Source: Nageia nagi (Eukaryota > Pinophyta). From it: a DNA stretch of 64,000 nt. Made by a program: the position numbers and the translations under genes. The stretch's first letter is position 1. Every line of letters starts with the position of its first letter. This document shows positions 23,701 through 36,150 of the stretch, one piece after another. The stretch is taken from contig JBITNC010000001.1 of assembly GCA_050084985.1 (NCBI GenBank), positions 111,662,001 to 111,726,000 on the forward strand, in the 5' to 3' direction. Below the pieces are notes generated by a model. That model searched no databases, had not been told where the DNA came from, and saw nothing but the letters and a program-made list of their open reading frames with translations.

Positions 23701-24680
23701 TCATAATTCTCCTTTATGTGGATGATCTTCTCATAACTGGCAATAATATTGAAATCATCCAAGAGTGCATCTCCAAACTAAAGGCAACATTTGAAATGAC
23801 TGATCTAGGTCTATTGCATTACTATCTTGGGATGCAAGTATACCAACACAAAGATTGTACTTATCTTAGTCAATCTAAGTATATATCAGACATCTTGCAA
23901 AAGTTTGGAATGGTGGAGTGTAAATATGCTGCAATACCTGTTTCTCCTGGAATCATTGTATCACTGAGCTCAGATTCTCAGTTGGCTGATGCTATAGCTT
24001 ATAGGCAATTGATTGGTAGTCTTTTGTATCTGACTATCTCTCGACCTGATATTGCCTTTGCAGTGAATCTGATGGCATGATTCATGCAAAAACCATATGT
24101 TGAACACCTCAATGCTATTAAGCAAATCTTGAGGTATGTTGCAGGGACAGAGGATCTTGCTCTTAAGTATTCCAAAGTGCCCTCGATTGTTCTCTCTGGG
24201 TTCTCAGATTCTGATTATGGGGGAGATAGAGATGACAAAAAGTCAACCTCTGCATATGTGTTTAGCATTGGTTCAGGTGCTATCTCTTGGGCTTCCAAGA
24301 AGCAACCTACTATGACTCTTTCTACCACCGAAGCTAAATATCGAGCCATGTCTATTGCTACCCAAGATGCTATTTGGCTGAGGCATCTCCTAAACGAAAT
24401 TGGGTATAAGCAAAATGGCCCATCTCTTATTTCTTTAGATAATCAATCGGCTATCTCTTTGGCTAAGAATCCTGTGTTCCATTAGAGAACCAAACATGTG
24501 GAAATCCAAGCCCATTTTATTAGGGAGAAGGTTCTAGATGACATCATACACTTGCAGTATTGTCCATCTACTGAAAACTCTGCTGATTTGTTCACCAAGC
24601 CCCTTCTTGAAGCTCAGTTCAGCAAGCTTAGGGATTCTCTAGGGTTGGTGAAGTTGCCCTCAAGGGGGAGTGAAGTTTAA
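20760..24680 (+). pseudogene. Ty1/copia gag-pol polyprotein of E1, eight in-frame stops
   Basis: One reading frame runs from ATG 20760 to TAA 24678-24680 without any frameshift. Gag spans 20760 to about 21700, with a CX2CX4HX4C zinc knuckle (CNFCGIFGHKEYDC, 21561-21602). Protease has the VDSG active site near 21735. The GAG-pre-integrase HHCC region surrounds LCERCILGK near 22205. Integrase has VHSDLMGPF (about 22290), FIDDFSR (about 22360) and the NGVVEK Glu (about 22585). RT spans about 23200-23930, with YVDDLLITG near 23714. RNase H has SDSDYGGD (about 24205) and DNQSAISLAK (about 24440). Internal stops are at 20814, 21084, 21093, 22113, 22551, 23535, 24078 and 24483. The lack of indels points to point-mutation decay. 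Confidence 0.95.
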
Positions 24681-24734
24681 ACTTTTGTTAGTGATGACAA
24701 CTTCACCTCTAAGAGGCCTTTTTGATTGTACATT

Positions 24735-25020
24735 CTAGACCTCCGTGGTAAGTTTGCTCTACATGATAAACTTGTTATACAATTTTTGTTATAGAGTGTT
24801 GATTATTTTATACCTCAATGGTAAGTTTGCTCTGCATGACAAACTTGTTGTACATTTATACCTCCATGGTAAGTTTGCTCTACGTGAGAAACTTATTGTA
24901 CAAATTTTGAGCATATAATTAATATACCTTCGTGGTAAGTTTGCTCTATGTGAGGAACTTGTTGTACATTCTATACCTCTGTGGTGAGTTTGCTCTATGT
25001 GAGAAACTCGTTGTACAATC
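24735..25020 (+). repeat. 3' UTR hairpin array of E1, five units
   Basis: Five copies of a roughly 40-bp unit, 'tggtaagtttgctctacatg' plus 'a.aaacttgttgtac', follow the pol stop with variable spacers. Each unit can fold as AAGTTT...AAACTT or GAGTTT...AAACTC around a CTC/GAG inner stem. Hairpin cores start at 24750 and end at 25009. The same array has eight units in E2 and nine in E3. Confidence 0.85.
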
Positions 25021-25494
25021 TTTATGCTCTATTAAAAATCAACACATGTCTATATACAACAGGTGACTATGAGTGATGGCTTGGCATCTCCGTGATGGCT
25101 TATAGTGCACCATTGATCAGTTATTTACAAGATGGCATTATTTGATTCTCTTATTTGAATATATGATGCATCTAACTGATTTTGTTCATGAGTTGCTTGT
25201 AGCATGCACGATCTTCTTTAGAAATGCAGGTTACTCACCTTGTGAAAGCAAGCTCATGGAGACTCACATGTCAGCTTAAAGTTGATCGACTACTATGTAC
25301 AGTGAAAATAGTTGTGGTTAATGATTGTATTGTAAACCATTTTTTGTCAAATGGTAATGTAGTGAGTCTCATACTAGTTCTCAAAAAGATTCTCAAATAT
25401 GTAAATGTTCTCATCTCCACTTGTATCTCTATGGAGGAGAACTCTCTCTTACTCTCTCTCTTCTTTCTTCTATGCTCTATCCCAATATTGCATT
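25021..25494 (+). other. Remainder of E1 3' UTR
   Basis: Non-coding sequence between the hairpin array and the polypurine tract, closely matched in E2 (50718-51190) and E3 (60762-61235). The short open frame at 25224-25496 has no recognisable product. Confidence 0.7.
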
Positions 25495-25503
25495 AAGGGG
25501 GAG
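25495..25503 (+). promoter_or_regulatory. Polypurine tract of E1
   Basis: aagggggag directly before the TG of the 3' LTR, the expected primer site for plus-strand DNA synthesis. Confidence 0.9.
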
Positions 25504-25968
25504 TGTTAGAATTTGTAATGAAATATTGTGAATATCTAAACTCCTTGTAAATTCAATTAATCACTTAAGGGTATGTAGATACCTTAAGAGATTAATTGAA
25601 TTCTTTAATATGTAGACTTTGACTTTACCAAAGTGGTTAGTTGGTAGGTTAAAGTTAGGTGATACATTTATTGTAACCTTAACCTTACCCTTGGGTTAAA
25701 GGGAGGTTAGGGAGGTGCTCTCAAGCTATAAATAGAGGTCCTCTCCTCTTGTAACATAACTAAGTTCTTGGAGTAAGATTACTCTACTAGTTGTGTAGGA
25801 GAGGAAGAGTATAGTTGTAAGAGGGGCATACTTGAGAATTAATATACTAGTTGTGGATGCACTCCCAAGGAGGGAGGAACCACATTACACTTGTGTTATC
25901 TTGTGTATGATTGAGTTTCCTAGTCTTAGGTCCTTGAGGATTTGTTTAGATCTAGTTCAAATCCTTCA
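25504..25968 (+). repeat. 3' LTR of E1 (465 bp)
   Basis: Same length and ends as 17040-17504. TATA box at 25727-25734. Flanked by the polypurine tract and the target-site duplication. Confidence 0.95.
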
Positions 25969-25973
25969 TGCAT
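25969..25973 (+). other. Target-site duplication of E1, right copy
   Basis: tgcat directly after the CA end of the 3' LTR, matching 17035-17039. Confidence 0.8.
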
Positions 25974-26150
25974 ACCCTCCAAGGAGGAGGTGCATCTCAT
26001 TTGGGGAGCATCCCCTCCTTTGGATAGGGTTTGCAGCCCCTTTAGGGTGAATCCCTTCCAAGGAGGAGGCATGCTACCCTAAAGGGTGTTGCCCCTTAGA
26101 GAAGGTGGTGTGTAGGGTGCCACTTGTTTGAGGAGGTGGTGCATAGCCCC
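25969..26150. repeat. GC-rich degenerate tandem array, right part
   Basis: Continuation of the array at 16795-17039 after E1, starting with the second copy of the target-site duplication tgcat. It includes palindromic 'cctccaaggaggagg'-type units. Confidence 0.85.
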
Positions 26151-29039
26151 AAGTTTATTAATAATTTTTTTATAAAGTTTATAAAAAAAAATTCCAAACC
26201 TTCTTATGGCCATTATGGGATCCTCTTCTTTTGTGCACTCTAAACCCTCCCATAGTGCTGGATCTTATGTTTTTCTTATTTTTTGAAGCTACAAGGCACA
26301 CTTCGGTGATAGGTTTGATTAAATAGGATTTGATTTAAAAATTTTGGGTTTTTTTTTGTGGCCTTTTTCTAAATTTGGCATTCTATGTTTTAAACAATAA
26401 CTTTTCTAATATTTTGGGCATCTTTTTAAACAAAAAGAGGAATTTTTTATTAAAAAAGGTATGTTACCTTTTTTAAACACATGGGATATGATTTTTTCTA
26501 AAAGTAAAAATTCCTATGATTATTTTTTTGGGTAATAATTCCCCACCATTTGTTATATTGATTTTTCCATGTGGTGGTAAGTGTTAACATCAAAATTTAA
26601 AAATTTGGTAAAATATTTGTTATTTGAATATTTACAAAGGAAAAATATTTAAATACAAAGCATAGTAGTTGGTTTAATTTATCATGTAAAATTTTTAACT
26701 TTATGGTAAGGAATGTGACCTTTCCTAAATTTTAATTAAAGCTTAAAATTATTATTTAAAACATTTTTAGTGTTATTATAACATTAAAAGTTTTTATAAG
26801 TATGCACATGCTAATGTTTTATAAATATTACAAAGTAAATTCTTTTGTAAAATTATGTATTGGACAAACATATTTAATCCTTTTGGATAAAATCATATAT
26901 TATGTTTATAATTTTATGAGAATTAGTAAAAAATATTGTAATTGTACATATTTTAAGGTAAAATTAATGTCCAATATATTGCAACCCAAATTGTGCACAT
27001 TTTGAATTTTTTTTGTAATTTTTTATGCACTTTATTAAAATAAAGATTTGTTAAATGCATAGTGTGGATATCCATAATGTGATGTGCATCATGAAAATTT
27101 GAGTAATTTTTTTATGCACTATCCTTTGATTGCAAATTAGCATTGATTTATAATATGCATTAAACTCTAAATTGATATTTGTGTATATCTACACATTTGT
27201 TATATCAATGGTTGATATAGAAGTTATTTTTTGAACTTCCAAAATAATATTGTTATGCACATCACTTGAAGTAAAAGTTTGTGTAAGCTTTTTTCAAACA
27301 CTACTATCCTCATTAATTATGCATATTATTTTTTATCCTAGTTGGATATTTTTTTGTTATGCACACATGCTTGTTGGAGTAGAGTTTGTAAACTTACTCA
27401 ACCTTGGTTAACATACTTGTTAGACTGAAAAGTTTTTTAAAATTTCTCCACAAGGCTTATTGAGGATATTGATAATATAAAATTAATCTTGATTTGGAAA
27501 GGAAGTGTATAAGTACCTTTGAAAAATGTACATTTGTAGAGCTTTGTAATATATTTTTAATGTTTGATGAAGTTACCCTTAAGGGGGAGTATAAAATCCA
27601 AGCATTTTTTTATCAATAAGTAAATATTTGATGGTACTTTATGTTTATTTTCCATCAAAATAAGATTTTATTGATATTTTTTTACCTAAATCCTAATTGT
27701 TAAGGTTGGTAAATTTATTCTTAAGAAGGATTAAAAGAATTCTTACTTCATCCTTAGGAGGGTTGTGACTCTAAGTATTGGCTTGGCATCTTCATGATGA
27801 ATTATAGGGCACTACTTGCCACATCTTACTTCTATATTAGAAAGTTTTATTTATGATGATGGATTGTTTGCTATATTACCACTTGTAATGTATGGAGTGG
27901 TTAAAAAGGTTTTCCTTCTCCACATTACAATATTTAATGGAAAATTGCATCCTTATTGGATGAATGCTACCTTTATCTATTATACTCATATTAACTAGTA
28001 GCATGGTTAAGATGGCATCTTGAATCACTCTTGGTAAAGTCAAGTTTATTTGTTGTGGTATCTTGAACCACTCTTGGTAAAGTCATGTTTATTTATTGTG
28101 GCATCATGATTCACTCTTGGTAAAGTCAAGTTTATTTTTATTTATGACTTATGTTTTTTCTTATAAATATTAGCATTGTATTTGGTCAAGTTAGCATTTA
28201 TGGCTTAAAAATCTAAACTTGATGGTTTAGTTAAGTTATTATTATTATTTTAATCAATTGTGACATGGTTAAGATAACATGGTCACATAAGTATTTATTT
28301 GATGAAGTTGTTATCAAGGGGGAGAATTAAAATTATAAATTATTATGATGTGATGACACCTTCATATACCCTCAAACAAATATAGAATAATGATCCAAAA
28401 TAAACAAACACAAAAATCAAAAATCAAATTTTTTTTTACAAATATTTAAGATATTTTTATATCCTTGCATTATTATAGTGCATTTGTTGTTGTTGTGCAT
28501 ATATGATATTGTTAATATCATATTATGTTTATGTTGTGCACATATGATATTTTTGATATCATGTTATGGATGATAAATTTTTTTATGCACATGTATAGTT
28601 GATGATGTATATCATCTTTGATATTATGCATATATGATGACTTGATATATTTTGATAAATTTATGGATGAAATATATCTTATATGAGTGTATAAGATGTA
28701 TTTATTGATCTTGTTTATAAGTTTCTTGTATCTTGCAAGTTCTTTTTGAGATTACAAGTTACTACAAGTATGTAGACTCATGAAGGCTTATCATATCAAC
28801 ATATTATTGAATGAATACTCTTGTATAGAGAAACCATTTTGTGGCTAATAATTGTATTGTAAAACTATTTATTAAAATGATTAAGTAGTTGGGACATTGT
28901 AAAACCATCTATATTTTATTACTCTCTCAAATATGTAAAAAATTCTTATCTCCACTTGTATCTCTTTGGAGGAGAACTCTCTCTTACTCTTTCTATTTTT
29001 TCTTTTGGACTCTCTACCCAATATTATATTAAGAAAGAG
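26151..29039 (+). other. E4 internal region, right part, no recognisable coding sequence
   Basis: AT-rich. Three places resemble the E1 3' region: near 27570 ('gaagttacccttaaggggg', compare the pol end of E1 near 24645), near 27770 ('ttggcttggcatcttcatga', compare about 25075), and 28880-29039, which matches 25390-25503 up to the polypurine tract (here decayed to ttaagaaagag). 28010-28140 has three loose copies of a roughly 60-bp unit around 'cactcttggtaaagtca'. No gag, IN or RT motifs are seen. Confidence 0.65.
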
Positions 29040-29559
29040 TGTTGGAAATTATAATGAAATATTATTTAATATTTCTCTTTAATGTAAGTTATCTTAATGC
29101 TTAAAGTATCATTAGACACCTTAGATCCTTAAGGGAATAAATATAGAAAATCTTTAACCTTACCATTAGGTAAAAGGGAGGTTAAAGAATGGGTTTAAAA
29201 AATAGAAAATTTTTTAACCTTACCCTTGGTTAAAGAGAGGTTAAAGGGTGAGTCTCTTATTATAAATAGAAAGCCATCCCTCTCATTATGGAACTTGATC
29301 AACCATGATAATGCTTGTCTGTAGAGTTGTAGGAATGCTTGTATAAGATCTTTGTTGAGGATTTATAAGAGAGTTATCTTCTAAGAAATAATAAAATGAT
29401 GGTTCAAAGTGGATATACTCCCAAGAGATGGAGGAACCACTATACATGATGTGTTATTTTTTATATGATTATTTCTTATTTTGCTAGATGAATGAATGGT
29501 ATATTTGTTGGAAAAACTTTAAGGTGAGCTTGTTTATATGGAATCCTTCAATTCCATCA
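29040..29559 (+). repeat. 3' LTR of E4 (520 bp)
   Basis: It starts TGTTGGAAATTATAATGAA right after a decayed polypurine tract and ends ...ttccatca. It includes TATAAATA near 29263. It is clearly more diverged from its partner than the E1 LTRs are from each other. Confidence 0.8.
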
Positions 29560-30184
29560 ACAATACTATGTGCTAGGGTCAATGTAATATCATATACCAT
29601 ATTTTATATTTTCAAATTATCTTGAATATTTAAATGATTATTTTTATTACTATGTATCAAATTTCACCCCTTTTAATTTCCTTGCAAGTTATAAATACGA
29701 AAGGTGAAGGTTGACATCCTATCAGATCTCTTTGATAGGTAGTTATTTCAAACAACAAACTTATAGTGTCTCTTGATGCCACCTATCTTAAGAACTTGTT
29801 AACTCTCTAAGCTCTATTATCTCTCTCTTACACATAACATAAAATTGCTACTCCTACACCATTAATAGCATACCTCTTCCATGTAGCCAACGGTATGCAC
29901 CTTTATGATAGAGAGGTTCAAATTTCAAGGAACAAATCTTGTATCCATTATAGTGAACATTTGTTGAGAGCTCATATTAAGTTTGATCACAATCCTTAGA
30001 ATATTTATTATTATTTTAGTTTGAGGATTGTATACAAATTGGCTATAGGTCCCACTCTATATCAGGTTTATGTATTTCATTTATATTTATTATAATCTGG
30101 TATAGAGTTGTTATTCATTGTATTTGTAGACCAAACATATTTATTTGTGTACTTATTTAATATTTACACATTTTAAGGTTTACA
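29560..30184 (+). repeat. Right piece of the gypsy 5' LTR split by E4
   Basis: It aligns in reverse orientation with 47899-48500 of the 47.9-48.6 kb LTR, including a TATAAATA at 29690, and ends ...tttaca at 30184. Joined in position to 15475-15550, it completes one LTR apart from about 25-30 bp missing around the insertion site. Confidence 0.85.
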
Positions 30185-32400
30185 TTTTGATGAACCTAAC
30201 ATTCTAACATACCTAGGTCTTGACCTAGGGCATTCTTTTGAAAAGTCATGAATCCATTTGTGCTATTATTCATCCCCTTACTTGAAGCCCTTCATATAAT
30301 AGCTAGAGAAAATGATGAAACTAGGGTTTGTTTTACCTATATTGAAAAGATGGATCTAAATGTAGAAAATTCTAAGGTGTCCAAAGGAAAGGTTAATTTC
30401 AATGATATCCAAATAAGTATTAGGCACAATCCTAATCTACCTCTACAAGAACCTCATCTTGATGCTCATAGTGATACTGAGTCCATAAGCTCTAGCAAGA
30501 AAATGGATATTATTGGTGAAATTCCTAATAGATTTGGTATTAATATTTATCAATCTAAATTTGAAAGTATAAGATTGAATAGTCATTCTAATGAAAGTAA
30601 TGGTTAAATTCTTGAATTAGATAGAATTCCTATTCATGTTAGATCTATATAGGAAGTGTTATTTGAGAGAAAAAGGTTAGAATATTTTCTTACTCATAAT
30701 GGTAAAATTGTTATTGATATTCTAACAAATTATGAACTTTTAGAGGAACACTCTATAACCTCAAAATCATCATATAGTTTGTTTTGATATGAAAATGTAA
30801 GATCTATGAATCAAAGGGCTCATGTAATTAGTACAAATATCATTAATGATGTACCTTCCTATGAACATGCCATTGAAAATATGAATAGGGCCAAAAAAAA
30901 GGTGCATCTTGAATAAAATACATAGCCTCCATGCAATGTAGTCATTGAGGATAATGAAACAGAGGATGTAGATGATGATTATGAGTATCTCATCTTGAAA
31001 CCTAATCACTTCGAAAGAGGTAAGTCTATTATATGTAAGAATATTGTACAAAATAATAATCCCGATGATGAGTTGCAAGCACAATTTGACAAGTTTATTA
31101 AGGATGCTTATCGAAGACAACCTAATTGGACATTAGAAGAATATAATATAAAACTTGAAATCCCTCATGATTTTCAAGAAATTGCTATCTTCTATTTAGA
31201 ATCTTACCAAAAATAAATGAATGTCTTAGTTCAAATGCTTGATAAACTTGAACATGAAAGAGTAAATAGAATAGGTTCATTTGATGTACTCAAATAAAAT
31301 GAACTTAGAGAAGCAAAAAATCCACCTCAAACCCCTCCACTTCCCTTGAAAGAGGAGTCAAATGAGGAATGAAAACATAATACATAATTAGAATTAATTT
31401 CTGATGATGATGATGACTTATTATTTTGTTTGAAGAGGCCATTAATGATTATAATTCTGGCTAAAGTAATTACTAAAAAAAAAGAGTATTAAGTTTACTA
31501 AATTTAATGGTTTTCAAGATCCTAAGATGCATGTTAGAAAATTTCAAGAAGAGGCTATGGAATATATGCATGATAAAGATATGCTTGCTAAATTGTTCTC
31601 CCATAGTTTGAAGGATGAGACATTGAAATGGTATTTTTAGCTTCCTAAAAAGAGCGTTGATAGGTATGAAGATTTAATTCTTCAATTTTTGTAAAATTTC
31701 AAGTACAATATTTCTAAAAAGTCTATTTTAAGAATTTACGTAAAATTAAATAGTTACTTAATCAATCTATTCATGATTTTTTTAAAGTATGGACACAATT
31801 ATTGATAAAATCACTATGCCTAAGCAAGATCTAAAAGATATATTTGCAAATGCTTTGTTACCTTTATATAAGCTTTTGGTAATCTCTAATCATTATATGA
31901 CATTAAGAGATATAATGGATGTTATGTTTAAAAAAGAGCCATGCATTAAAAATTATATTCTATGTGTAATAATAGTACTCCTACATATCAAAAGAAAGCT
32001 TAAAACCATGAGAATAATAAAAAAATTGAAGTAAACAATGTTATCCATAGTCAAAAAGCTAATCCTAAGCCTAGATAAAAGTTTACACCTTTGACTGATA
32101 CTATTGATAATATTCTTAATATGTTGTTAAAAGAAGATCTTATTGAACTTCCTCCTATTAGTGAGCCTAAATTTCCTAATGGTGTACCTAAAAATTTTTA
32201 GATATGAGGAATTTTGTAATTATCATAGGGTTCCTAGAAATCTAACACATAATTGCAGGACTTTAAAGCATATCATATAGGATTTCATTTAGAAAAAGGC
32301 TATTAAGATGGATGATGAGGCTACTAAAGAACCTGGAATTGTACATTCTGATAATGAATAGTTAGGGGTGTTCACCAATCCCCTACCTCCTTCACAACCA
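30185..32400 (+). pseudogene. Gag region of a Tat-like Ty3/gypsy element
   Basis: This follows directly from the LTR ending at 30184. Decayed frames show an N-terminal part (open 30248-30607), an acidic middle, a gag core at about 31490-31710 (FNGFQDPKMHVRKFQEEAME, then LKDETLKWYF and LPKKSVDRYEDLI), and a C-terminal knuckle-like region at about 32190-32290 (EEFCNYHRVPRNLTHNC). FTNPLPP near 32370 is the usual Tat gag tail. Stops and frameshifts break it throughout. No pol is visible downstream, so the element is truncated. Confidence 0.82.
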
Positions 32401-33393
<993 letters not shown>

Positions 33394-33425
33394 TATAAAA
33401 TGGGTAGGTCCCATTTCTATAGCCC

Positions 33426-33860
33426 TCATTGAGAAGGAGCACTACCACCACTACTAGCAGTATCTCTTGTCCTATCCCTAACCCTTTGGCTGCTCCTAAT
33501 AGTTGCTATCCCTGAGGTATCTTTAGAGATCCCACTCATAGTCACTCCATGACTCTTTAGGAGTGTCTTAATCCTTATGTACTTCACCTTAAGGGTGATG
33601 ATTTCCTTATTATTAGCCTCAATCCTATCCATTTAGTGCTAAATAAAATACCACTGCTGGTTTGAAGGGGGAATAGTTAGTATCTCTTACAACCTCTTTA
33701 CAGATTGCTCTAGAGTATAAATTAATGCATCCCTCTCAGCTAATGTCATTTGTAATGTGGTAACCTAAACCTCCATAGGCCTTATACTAGTCACCTTTGC
33801 TTTCAAGGAAGTGATCCATCTATCTACATCTTCTATAAAAAACCAAAATTCATAGTTTGT
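33426..33860 (-). pseudogene. Coiled-coil-like ORF remnant, family not recognised
   Basis: An open stretch (33632-33426) begins MDRIEANNKEIITLKVKYIR. Upstream on the same strand, interrupted by stops, lies heptad-rich sequence with ERDALIYTLEQSVKRL (about 33735-33690). It looks like the helical part of an accessory ORF often found in plant gypsy elements, but I cannot name it. Confidence 0.4.
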
Positions 33861-34019
33861 TGCATGTTCTTACATTAGTAACAATTGAAAATCTTAACTT
33901 GCATAGTCTCTTATTTGGTGCCACTAGGAGCACAACTATAGCTGGCATGGTCAATCTTGGTGCTCCTAGTGCCTCTCCCTCCTACATGGTATATCATGAG
34001 TGGGATTATTCACCTAGTA

Positions 34020-34200
34020 TGGATCGTACTTTGATGATGATTGATCTTGGAAGTGTGCTATCTTGGATGATATGGGCCCAAATATAAAACCAAACCTGCA
34101 TGTTGTGATCAAATGACTAACTACAGGTGAAGTGGTAGTAATGGAGGGACCAAAATTATGCATTCATATTAGTTCATGGAGGGTTAGGAAGGTGATAATA
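34020..34200 (+). repeat. Dispersed repeat, inverted copy at 44560-44740
   Basis: About 180 bp align at high identity with the reverse complement of 44560-44740, including gatatgggccca and gaagtggtagtaatggaggg. The other copy lies just inside a gypsy 3' LTR end, so this is probably gypsy 3' internal sequence. Confidence 0.8.
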
Positions 34201-35700
34201 ATATTGATTTACATCCACTATGTATTCAAATATGTAATTCTTACTGTTCATATAATATAATACATTTGTTGTTTTAAATACATTTCCTATGTATTCAAAT
34301 AAATATATTTAAATGCATTAGCTATTTTAAATTTATATATTTGATGTTTTAAATTTATACATTCATTGTTTCAATTTTTTTTTATACATTTTCTGTAAAC
34401 ATTAGTTTCTAAATTATTGTATTATCAACAATGAAATAGTTTATAATCTATATTATTGATAATATAATAATTATGAGAAATGGTTTCTAAATTATCATGA
34501 TATCTCTTGGTATTTTTTGATATATATAAGGGATTATATCAAAGCTAGTTTAATTTTTAATCAAAATAAATATATGATATATATTTGGATGGTGTGCAAT
34601 GTTACCAAGTTGTAAGAATTTTTTTATTTGAATATATGTTTGTTGAAATGTTAAAGCTACATTTTTACTCTTATATTCTTAATTTTATATTTTATCATAT
34701 ATCATGATTCTACTATGATCCTCATAGTTTTCTATTCTTAATATCTTGTATCTAAGTATAACACTTATTACAATAAGTTTTAGAGGTACATATCTTTTCG
34801 TCATTCAATGGTAGCCTAGGGGTTTGAAATTAGAATTTCCAATTATGAACTAAAAAATGAAATCCATGATATTAAAATAAGGCAATTCAAAAGAACTACT
34901 TCAAGCTATGATTTTGAAATAAAATCAACCATAAAACAAATCAAAACCATTTTGAAAATATTTAAGTTCACTAATATATGTTAGTAAAATTAACTTAATA
35001 TTAAAAATAAGCTAGTTTTAGTTAGTGAAAAAAACTCTTTTAACAAATCACTAAGCAATATGCAACAATTTAATGTGTAAGATTACAAATCAAACATATA
35101 TGATATTTATAATTGAAGATGGTAAAAAATAACCTTTAAAAATAAAATTACACAAAAAGAAATGGGTTACTTATCTATTTAGTAAAGCATGCTACTCTAA
35201 ACTTAACTATACCTCAATGTTAAAGACTATAGCATGAATTTATCTAAAGTATTTCAGATTCTTTACTTAACATTTGAACATTCACCTTTATTTCTACAAC
35301 TTACTACATTGAAATTCAATATGAAATCAATTCAAATAATATGAACTATGCATGAAAGCTTATTCATCAATAAAATCATTAATATTTAAACACCACATAG
35401 ATATTCAAATCCCAGCAATTCCTTTTAATAATAATTTTAACAATATACCTTAATAATGATGTTGAAATTTAATTTAATGATTAAAAAATAATAATATTCC
35501 TTAATATAACACCATGTTAAACAACAAAAACACAATTATATGTTTGAACCCCCAAATAACTCTTCCACAAACTATAAATAATAGCAATTATAACCCAATA
35601 ATTCCTAAAATCTCATGAACCTACTCTTCAATATTTCACAAGACACACTTATGTGAAAATGCAAACCAACCTGCATTCATTTGCTTGGAAAATCTCTGCA
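34201..35700. other. AT-rich stretch without recognisable genes
   Basis: No open frame of interest. It lies upstream of the dioxygenase gene and may hold distal regulatory sequence, but nothing specific can be supported. Confidence 0.5.
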
Positions 35701-35723
35701 TTCATTGAAAGCACCTCCTCTTT

Positions 35724-35805
35724 CTTGATTCGTGCTATAAATTTATTAACAAATATGTCAATTACTTGATTCGTGCTATAAATATATTAACAAATATGTC
35801 AATTA
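35724..35805 (+). repeat. 41-bp tandem duplication upstream of the dioxygenase gene
   Basis: Two adjacent copies of a 41-bp unit (cttgattcgtgctataaatt...) differ at one base. Each contains a TATAAAT element. They lie about 350-430 bp before the ATG. Confidence 0.9.
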
Positions 35806-35882
35806 CATAAGTCAACAAATTTAAATGACACACTATTACAGCATCATCACACACTTCTGCTCTTTAAAGTCGAGCAACTCAG

Positions 35883-35988
35883 ATGGAGATTGATAGCGAA
35901 AGCTTTGATGAACATGCATGTTGCCCAACAACTCAATGGAGATTGACACCCAAAACTTTGATGAGCATTCATGTTGTCCAGTCCTAAA
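35883..35988 (+). repeat. 53-bp imperfect tandem duplication upstream of the dioxygenase gene
   Basis: Copies beginning atggagattga at 35883 and 35936 share aactttgatga and catgttg(c/t)cca. They are more diverged than the 41-bp pair. Confidence 0.8.
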
Positions 35989-36150
35989 ACCCTAAAAAAA
36001 AGAGCAATCAAACTAAAAGGCAGATCATTCCATTTGTTGGTTTCATTTCATGGATATCTGTAACCGAAATTACGAATTCCATCCCCATACTCATCACACT
36101 GCCTTTATTATTCAACAACAAACCTGACCACTTCCTAAAGATCCTCGATT

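Larger units (their letters stand above)
17040..25968 (+). mobile_element. E1: complete Ty1/copia retrotransposon with disabled gag-pol
   Basis: An 8929-bp element with 465-bp LTRs (TG...CA), a PBS for initiator-Met tRNA, a leader of more than 3 kb, gag-pol in one frame (20760-24680), a 3' UTR with a hairpin array, a polypurine tract and a 5-bp target-site duplication. The domain order PR-IN-RT-RNase H defines Ty1/copia. I count nine differences between its LTRs, about 2 percent, so insertion was fairly recent relative to E4. Eight in-frame stops disable gag-pol. Confidence 0.95.
15551..29559 (+). mobile_element. E4: long-leader, non-coding LTR element related to the copia family, split by E1
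   Basis: LTRs at about 15551-16028 and 29040-29559 align with each other, diverged by eye at more than one position in ten. Internal sequence is 16029-17034 plus 25969-29039, about 4 kb after removing E1 and one copy of its duplicated target site. It holds no recognisable gag or pol. The PBS (tggtatcaaagcc), an adjacent 'gttgaggtaaaa' motif, the pol-end remnant near 27570 and the last 150 bp before the 3' LTR all resemble E1. It is therefore either a non-autonomous relative or a copy whose coding part was replaced. It sits inside a gypsy LTR (15475-15550 / 29560-30184). Confidence 0.75.

Noticed and set aside
29560-29564. acaat after the E4 3' LTR as an exact target-site duplication
   Set aside because: A similar acaat lies at 15546-15550, but the E4 5' LTR start is missing, so the match cannot be tied to the real insertion point.
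30770-31120. 116-codon minus-strand open frame rich in hydrophobic residues
   Set aside because: It lies opposite the decayed gypsy gag and mirrors its Asn/Asp/Glu-rich codons as Ile/Leu/Phe; most likely a shadow.
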